From NCBI RefSeq assembly GCF_001640805.2, contig NC_066838.1, forward strand, positions 11,929,132 to 11,993,131: 64,000 nt of DNA. The letters run 5' to 3'. The notes under the pieces were generated by a model. The model saw only the letters and a list, made by a program, of their open reading frames with translations, had not been told where the DNA came from and ran no database searches. Position numbers and translations under genes: made by a program. Every line of letters starts with the position of its first letter. Position 1 is the stretch's first letter. Source of the stretch: Lates calcarifer. Lineage: Eukaryota; Chordata; Actinopteri; Centropomidae. Shown one piece after another: positions 57,590 through 64,000 of the stretch.

Positions 57590-58880
57590 AGGCCAGTTTG
57601 TATTTTTTCCACTTTCATCAATGAACACTTTGGTTGACCTTTGTCTATGTACCCTCTTAGTGATGTCAGGCATATGGAACATGAATCCTGTCTCCCTTTT
57701 ATAGCCATGATAGATTACACTTATGGAGCCTTGCAGACCTTTGATCACTCTGAAAGAGATGTTGCAAAACATTTCTAAACCTTGGACTCATAATGAGGCA
57801 CAGATTTGCTGCCTCCCATCATACTTCAAACACTTACCCTCTCATGACAGATCAGGCCAACCCTCTTGGTCCGTCACTCCTATCAGATCGTTGTACTTTG
57901 AACCTGGTTCCTTCAAGCAGGAAGTCAAGGAAATTTTCTCAGCAGGGTGTAACGCAGAATAAGTGGTTTTTGCTAAGAGAGGTGTTGCCAGAAAATCTTT
58001 TTGAAAGAAGGAAAGATGACACAGAAACAGAGCTGACGCTGACAGGTAATTGGATAAATAATTTATATAAAAGTGATGTGATGAGAGGTTACAATTAAAT
58101 AGGTTTAATTAATCTTGACACGTGGCGATGTTTAGAAATGGAAGTGTGTTTGCTCTTTCACAAAGTGAGTTGTTAACAGGAAAGCATGGCTCATATCCTA
58201 CATTCAATTTAGAAGAAATGTGGCAGTTTGACATAAACAATGTATTTTGCTACATTTTGCCAATTTGAATCTTAAGCTATTTATAAATGAAGACAGAGGC
58301 TAACGAGCAAAAATACCCTCTGTACTGATCTACCACTTATGCTGATCTAAGTCCAGTCTGGGATAGATTAATAACCACTGAAAGTTAATTTAAACCTCGG
58401 CTTTATAACAGTTCTTGTAGTTAACTGGACATTTCCCTGTTCATGTTTTATTGCCTCTGTTTGCATTTTAATTCAGTTTCAAAGCAAAACTGTCAAACAC
58501 TTGCTGCATAACAGCCACTGTAGTCACAAGTATCAGTCACTAGATGATGAAAATGTAACAGTAGGTAACTGTCAGTAATGTCTGTTCAGTTGCATTATCT
58601 AGCTGAGGCTTGCTAACATTAACTGCCTGAGAACACTGGTCGCACCAGACCAAGTAAAACCTGTAGCAGTAAAATCCTTGAGTTAGCTGAATACAGAGAG
58701 GGTGAGTGTTATTACTTGTAAAATAAAGTTTTAATTTGTGAAAGGAAGAATGTGTTATTTCATCTTTCAAAAGTGACACAGTCTTGTTTTAGGCTGTCAG
58801 AATCTGTAAATATCAAAACTGGCTGAACAAATCCTTTGTGTGTTGTATGAATGGAGTATCTCAGCAACCATCAGTCCTGG
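57590..58880. other. Spacer between atp5pb and eps8l3
   Basis: No supported exon. Contains an interspersed repeat copy at about 58500-58760 related to the one in a traf3ip3 intron. The region just before 59022 should carry the eps8l3 promoter. Confidence 0.5.
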
Positions 58881-58884
58881 TTTC

Positions 58885-58893
58885 ATATAAAAC
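58885..58893 (+). promoter_or_regulatory. TATA-like box upstream of eps8l3
   Basis: ATATAAAAC about 135 bases upstream of the eps8l3 start codon. Spacing would allow a short 5' untranslated region. A TATA promoter would suit a tissue-restricted epithelial gene, but the call rests on the motif alone. Confidence 0.3.
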
Positions 58894-59021
58894 AGAGCAA
58901 TTCATCTTGTGCCACACTCACAGGTTGAGATACATTTTTTCTGACAGATTGGAGCAGCTTCCAGGGGATCACTATCTGAAGTTTTAACTCCTCTGAAAAA
59001 GACAGACCTCACCGTTTGAAG

Positions 59022-62000
59022 ATGTATGGAAACCCCGGCCCCTTCTCCTACTCCCCAGGGTCAGTAAAGCTTTGTTTTCACTTTCAGGTGCACGTCACTG
59101 CATTCATTTAACGATAAAGCAATTCGAGCTCTAAATTGAAATCTTTACAAGGCCCCATAGCCCTGTTCACACCCTTTCGTGATAAAACACTGCCGTGTTG
59201 TGGTAACTGTGCATCTCATTTGAGCTGAATTATCTTCAGATTGCTGTGCTGATGACGATGATGTTTTTGACATGTGAGGTGCCCAGGCAGATAGCAACCC
59301 ATGAATGTGCTCCACTCCTCCTGTTTGATAAGTTACATTTTGATCTTCAGGGGTTTCACACCAGAGGACTTCCCTCAGCAGAGGCGAACTTTCCAACAAG
59401 ACGACATCAGGGGCTCTCCACTGCAGAGAAACAACATGTCCAGACCCAGTGGAAGAGCCATATACAGTATGTAAAGACATACAAGAATAACAACACAAAC
59501 ATTTGTTTGTGCTTTGTGACCAAAAATTGCATTTGACATTATTTTAAAGGAAACTTTTCTTTACATCAGTGCAGAGAAAAGAGTACTCTGAGACGCTGAA
59601 CAGACAAGCTGACAACTTTCACGTCAGAGTGGAGGTAAATGAGAAAGCTGCACCAGCATGGACACATACAAATAACAACACAACCTTTAGCTCTCCCCGC
59701 TCATAACCCTCAACACTGTCTCCACAGCATCTGTTCACCTGTGAGCTGAACGGCCAGGACATGAAAACAGTGGACGACTGTGTGGCCAAGCTCAAGAGGC
59801 TGGATACCAAAGGTCGCCTGTGGCCTCAGGACATGATCATAGAGGTTCAGGGAGGATATCTGCTGCTCAATGACATTGAGACCAAGGTTGGTAGTAATGA
59901 TTGATCTCTGAGGCCATGTTGTTCATACAGAGTCTTAACAGGTACTCTACACTGCAAAGCCCACAGAAATGGACACCTTAACAGTTGATCCAAAATTATG
60001 TAACTGCTACAAAACTGTCAACATTACCATGCAGCTGTAACAGCTTCCACTCTTGTGTGAGAGCTTTCCTCGGCTGCAGGGATTTGTTCCAATGCAGTCA
60101 CAAAAGCATTAATGAAGTCGGGCACCATTGTTGTGCAATAAGACCTTGCTGGTTCTAGTTCATCCCAGAGGTGTTTGAGGGGTTGAGGTCAGGGCTCTGT
60201 CAAGTTCTTCCACATCAAACTGGGAAAACAATTTTCTCATGGGCCTTGCTCTGAGGGCTACACCTTTGTTGAAACAGCAAACTGTTTTAGACACAAAGCT
60301 GGAGGCATGCTATTACCAAAAATAACCTTTTAATTAATTAAGAATTAATGAAGAAAAACAGCCCCAGGATTATGCATAATTACAGAGGCACAACAGTTCT
60401 AACTATGATTTAACATAAGCTAAAATGACTGAGTGTGTTCTGCTCAGATGTCATGTCTGTTGATGAACAGTGAGTCCTGATCTTTCTTTTTTTTGTTTGT
60501 TTGTTTTTTTCTTCTGCACTTGTATTGTCGTATTCATTTTTGTTTTATTCAGTATGGATTAAATCTATTGAGCAGGCATTTGATCTCAGTTTCATGACGC
60601 TCCTTGCCTCAATTTTTTTCTGTATGTTAATACTTTCCACATTGATTCTTAATTATCTGTGTTCTCACATTCACCTTCATCAATCTGAGGTCCCAATCTT
60701 TATCCTTTCCTTTCTAAATTTAAAGACAGAGCTGGAGTCGCTGCCTTTGAGTGCCATCACGCAAACCAGTGCTGTATTGGACAGCTGTGCCTACAACTCT
60801 CTGCTGACAATAACTGTGCAGGAACGCAGCAAGCGAGTCCCTCAGGTCTACATGTTTCAGTGCGAGGATACCGGGGTGAGTCACATGAACCACCAGTGAA
60901 CTTAACTTTGGCCTCCAGAAAAGGGAGGATGTGTTAGTCATGTTGAAGAGTGTAACTGCTGAGATCATAGACAGTACTTCTCTGGAGCTATTATCAGTAT
61001 TTCATAACTGCGTGGATAATCAGGTCTGTCTTACCAGGCGGAGCTCATCAAGAGTGATCTGGATAAAGTAGTCCAAACAGCAGGTGGTGATGTGGAACCT
61101 AACAGAAACCAGTTTGACATCAGGTACAGCGTCTCATCACAAGAGTCTGAACAAAGAGAAAATCACTTTTATGAGAAAGCAGAGAAATGAACACTCAAAT
61201 TCATTAACAGTCATCTGTTGGTGTTTTCAGGAGTGATCTTGAAAATATCATCGGGCAACATGCTTCAAGTTTCCGGCAACCTGGGCCTCGTGCTGTGCTG
61301 AGGGAGATGACCCCACCACCACCCGAGTACCCGCCCCCACAGTGGGGCAACAGAGAACCAGGTACAATGAAAGCAACTGAAAAACATCTTTACTCATAGA
61401 GAGAGAGAGAGAGACTGCCCTCAACTGTTTGTCCAGTATGTTTAACATATGTTTAACACAGCTGAAGTGCAGTCGCATCAGTATTAACCTACAAACTCTT
61501 TTCTTTATTTCCAATCAGAGATTATGCCTTCAATGCAGGGCTACACCCCACAAGAAGAAATGATGTACCAACCACCTGAACTACAGAATGAATTACAGAA
61601 TGTCCCAGAGATCAATCTTGAGCAAGCAAACGCAGAGAGGAACACGGTCAGTGCTGCCGTAACTGTTTACATAAGTTGCAAATAAATTATCTCCAATACC
61701 GACTAATCACCTTTTTATCTCAAGGAAAACATATTCTGTTGCTTCTTGTTGCATGTGCTAGTTTTGAGAAAGGTCCTGAATGCTGCTGAAAATGTTTTAT
61801 TTCTTGCTTTTATTCCTCTCCACAGGACATTTTAAACCATGTTATAGGTGATCTGGAGATTTTCATGGAAAAACTGTCTGCTGCAGTAAATGCACCTTCA
61901 CTGCAAGAAGACATGGGCAAGAAGAAAAATGCGTTTAAGAAGAAAAAAACAAAGAAAAATGGTAATATCCTTTTCCAAGTTTATCTCCCCACTTGCACGT

Positions 62001-64000
62001 GTAATTAAGGAAGTGATTAGTGGAGAGAAAACTCCTGAAGGTTGTATATTTACAGTCCACAGTACTGTATTTATCATGATTGTATCTCTCCTGCAGCACC
62101 AGTTATCAATCTGCCACCATGGGAGGAATATGTCTCCTGTCTTCAAAAAATCAAATATGGATTCAATCTCCTGGTAAACTGTTTGGCAGATGTTTATATG
62201 TCTCCACAGATAACATGCTGTCCATAATGGTTTTGGGAAGAATTTAGATGATGCCCTAATGTGTTGACTGGAATGTGTGATTGCAACACAAAGCGGTGGA
62301 CTGAAATGCTCTCTTATATAACAGGGCCAGTTGGATGGGACACTGACCAACCCCAGTGCTCCTGACTTTGTCCACATCTTCTTCAGTAATTTAGAATTGG
62401 TGAGCTCTGTCAGCCTTAAGTTTATTTTCAGCTGAGTGAACTCAATGCTGCTGTTATTTGTGACAGTAAATGCTTCCTCCAATTTTCAACAGATGGTGCC
62501 TCAGTATCCTACAGACCTGCCTCCTACTGTTGTCTCTCCCCTGCTGACAGATGTGGCCGTGCAGCTGCTCAGTCAGGTCGTCAGCCCACAGGAGGAAAAC
62601 CTGTGGAGGTTTCTGGGAGACGCCTGGAACGTCCCCAGGTAGGGCGGCAGTCCTCACACACTTATGCAATTCTGTTAATGCAGGTTGTTACCTGCCCATA
62701 TTCAACCGTCTGTATGTAAGTGCACCTATACCTGCCCTGCCACACCCTGACTGAGAGCACAGTGAGTCTGTGTTAATATTGGTCAGAGTTACTGCTGCAT
62801 TCATGTTCTATGGAAAAATGGTAAACAGGAGTGTTTGATTTGAAACTATAGCTAATTTCAGTTCTAGTAATTGTTTCATTGCTATGAGAGGTCAAGGTTC
62901 AGCATTAGGAAATACTAATTAATTATTAACTAACAAACACTTTATTGATTTGGTGTTTATCCTCCTGCTGTAGGACACTTGCTTTGACTTTTTAAATCTA
63001 TAGTTCTTCAGGAAGACCAAACCAAGGGTTTGTTTTAACACCTACTTTGTGGGAAAGAAAAAGGAAAATCTGGACCAAAATCAATTTATTAACATTTTAC
63101 TGATATTTTTAACTGTGGCTTTAATGGAAAGTGAGAAATTCATTTATTAATGTACTACCAACATTTATAGCTGCATTATAGAAATTATAAACATCAGTCA
63201 AAGGGGTTTTTCACTACCTGGCAACCCAAACAACCCAAATGTTGTTATTAAGTTGGTATGGTCTTCTAAGTGATCTATAGGTGATCTATACAGAGTTATT
63301 AAATGCTAACTCACTGACAGTTAGATGGGAAGCCTGTTAATTAAATACGAAACCACAACCCTGCCTCTGTGCCAATAAAAAATAAAACAAAGCACCTGCC
63401 ATTAAGATATCACAGCAGAGACCCCAGGAAGTGATTTTCTTTAGCTTTGGACAGAGCCGGACTGGCTGTTTCCTCTGTCTCCAGTCCTTTTTGCTAAGCT
63501 AAGCTAACCAGCTGTAGGCCATAGCTTCGTATTTATCACACGGACATAAGCGGCACTGATATTCTTATCTAACTATTGGCAGGAAAGCAAATCTGCATAT
63601 TTCCCAAAATGTCTAACTATTCCTCTAAGTTCACCTTGTAAAGGGTGATGCACCAGAAAGACTACAAAAACATTTTGTAGTCACACGCCTAAAACTGCAT
63701 GTCAACACCCACACTTCTGTTTTGACCTGATGCATAATTAACAGATCAAGAGACACCAGGAAATGCATCATGAAGGCAGCTTATTTTGATGGTTATTCTT
63801 ACATCAGGCATTAGGTCAGTTTACCTTTAGCTAGTTCCCTTTTGTTAATGTCAATTCTGTCACCTCACAGGTCTAGATGGCCACAAAATGAAATCCTACC
63901 TTACATCCCTGAGTTCTACGATGGCTGGCAGCCGCCTGCCCCACCATGCATACCCTCCCCAGTCCCTTTTCAGAATGGTCCAATGAGCAGGAGCAACAGC
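59022..64000 (+). CDS. eps8l3: EPS8-like protein 3 (5' part, runs off the window)
   Basis: Exons: 59022-59059, 59351-59466, 59570-59634, 59728-59886, 60726-60875, 61038-61123, 61231-61361, 61519-61646, 61826-61961, 62097-62173, 62325-62399, 62493-62638, and 63871 to beyond 64000; 479 codons in frame so far. EPS8-family proteins bind actin regulators (Abi1/Sos1, Rac) and shape microvilli. Residues about 55-185 are the PTB domain (HVRVEHLFTCELNGQDMKTV, QGGYLLLNDIETK, CAYNSLLTITVQE). A proline-rich stretch follows (MTPPPPEYPPPQW). Next is the conserved helical part (DILNHVIGDLEIFMEKLSAA, KKFK-like basic run, YVSCLQKIKYGFNLL). SH3 and SAM-like parts must lie beyond the window. The block MSRPSGRAIYMQRKEYSETL matches the start of mammalian EPS8L3. 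Upstream of it this gene has about 38 extra residues. EPS8L1/2 are less similar. Confidence 0.88.
60020..60310 (-). mobile_element. DNA-transposon fragment in an eps8l3 intron
   Basis: The plus strand contains TTCTAGTTCATCCCAGAGGT, GTTTGAGGGGTTGAGGTCAG and GGGCTCTGTCAAGTTCTTCC, which match phrases of a common fish DNA transposon or its derivatives. No intact frame or ends are visible. Confidence 0.45.
63340..63630 (-). repeat. Abundant percomorph repeat (GCTAAGCTAAGCTAACC type)
   Basis: The plus strand reads GACAGAGCCGGACTGGCTGT, TTGCTAAGCTAAGCTAACCA with GCTGTAGG, and CATATTTCCCAAAATGTCTA with ACTATTCCTCTAA. This is the reverse of a repeat I know from many percomorph introns (AGGAATAGTTYGACATTTTG...). 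It supports the taxonomic placement. It lies in the last visible intron of eps8l3. Confidence 0.65.

Noticed and set aside
61898..62482. 194-codon minus-strand frame across eps8l3 exons
   Set aside because: It is antisense to several well supported exons and the introns between them; no splice or family support.
1..64000. CRISPR arrays, bacterial operons, ribosome-binding sites, rRNA genes
   Set aside because: The window is eukaryotic nuclear DNA with spliced genes. The only tandem array lacks the regular spacers of a CRISPR locus, and no rRNA core sequence was seen.

Overview
The window is vertebrate nuclear DNA, almost certainly from a percomorph (perch-like) teleost. The genes are split into short exons with GT..AG introns. 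The protein sequences are fish-like orthologues of vertebrate genes. The spacers are full of short interspersed repeats of teleost type (small inverted-repeat elements, a Tc1-type transposon, non-LTR retroelement tails, an LTR-retroelement remnant). All exon coordinates below were read by hand from splice sites and reading-frame continuity; each listed coding model stays in frame from end to end.

Layout, left to right. 1-3.2 kb: spacer with repeats. 3.5-10.2 kb (+): slc25a33, a mitochondrial pyrimidine-nucleotide carrier, behind a CpG-rich promoter with a CRE site. 10.8-14.7 kb: repeat-rich spacer. 14.7-19.3 kb: an unusual GGTGGAGG-rich minisatellite, mixed with several decayed copies of two small exons, and carrying one inverted block. 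19.45-20.45 kb (-): the last three exons of a gene I do not recognise. 22.75-23.15 kb (-): two exon-like pieces of the same family as those in the array. 23.6-24.3 kb: an LTR-retroelement remnant. 24.4-25.9 kb (+): a broken NLRC3-like NLR gene. 27.4-31.0 kb (+): a type I membrane receptor with one SRCR and two Ig domains. 33.3-38.3 kb (-): emd (emerin), with a dead Tc1-type transposon in an intron. 39.3-42.1 kb (-): a very acidic, probably tail-anchored protein of unknown family. 42.7-44.75 kb (-): dnase1l1. 46.5-51.3 kb (-): traf3ip3. 53.4-57.4 kb (+): atp5pb, subunit b of mitochondrial ATP synthase. 59.0 kb to the window end (+): eps8l3, cut off after its PTB and central regions.

How the genes relate. 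They do not form one pathway. slc25a33 and atp5pb are both nuclear genes for mitochondrial inner-membrane proteins. emd and dnase1l1 keep the neighbourhood known from human Xq28, but with a novel acidic gene between them. The SRCR-Ig receptor, the NLR relic and traf3ip3 all belong to immune-type families. The most unusual stretch is 14.7-23.2 kb, where a fish gene family of unknown function has been shuffled together with an expanding minisatellite.
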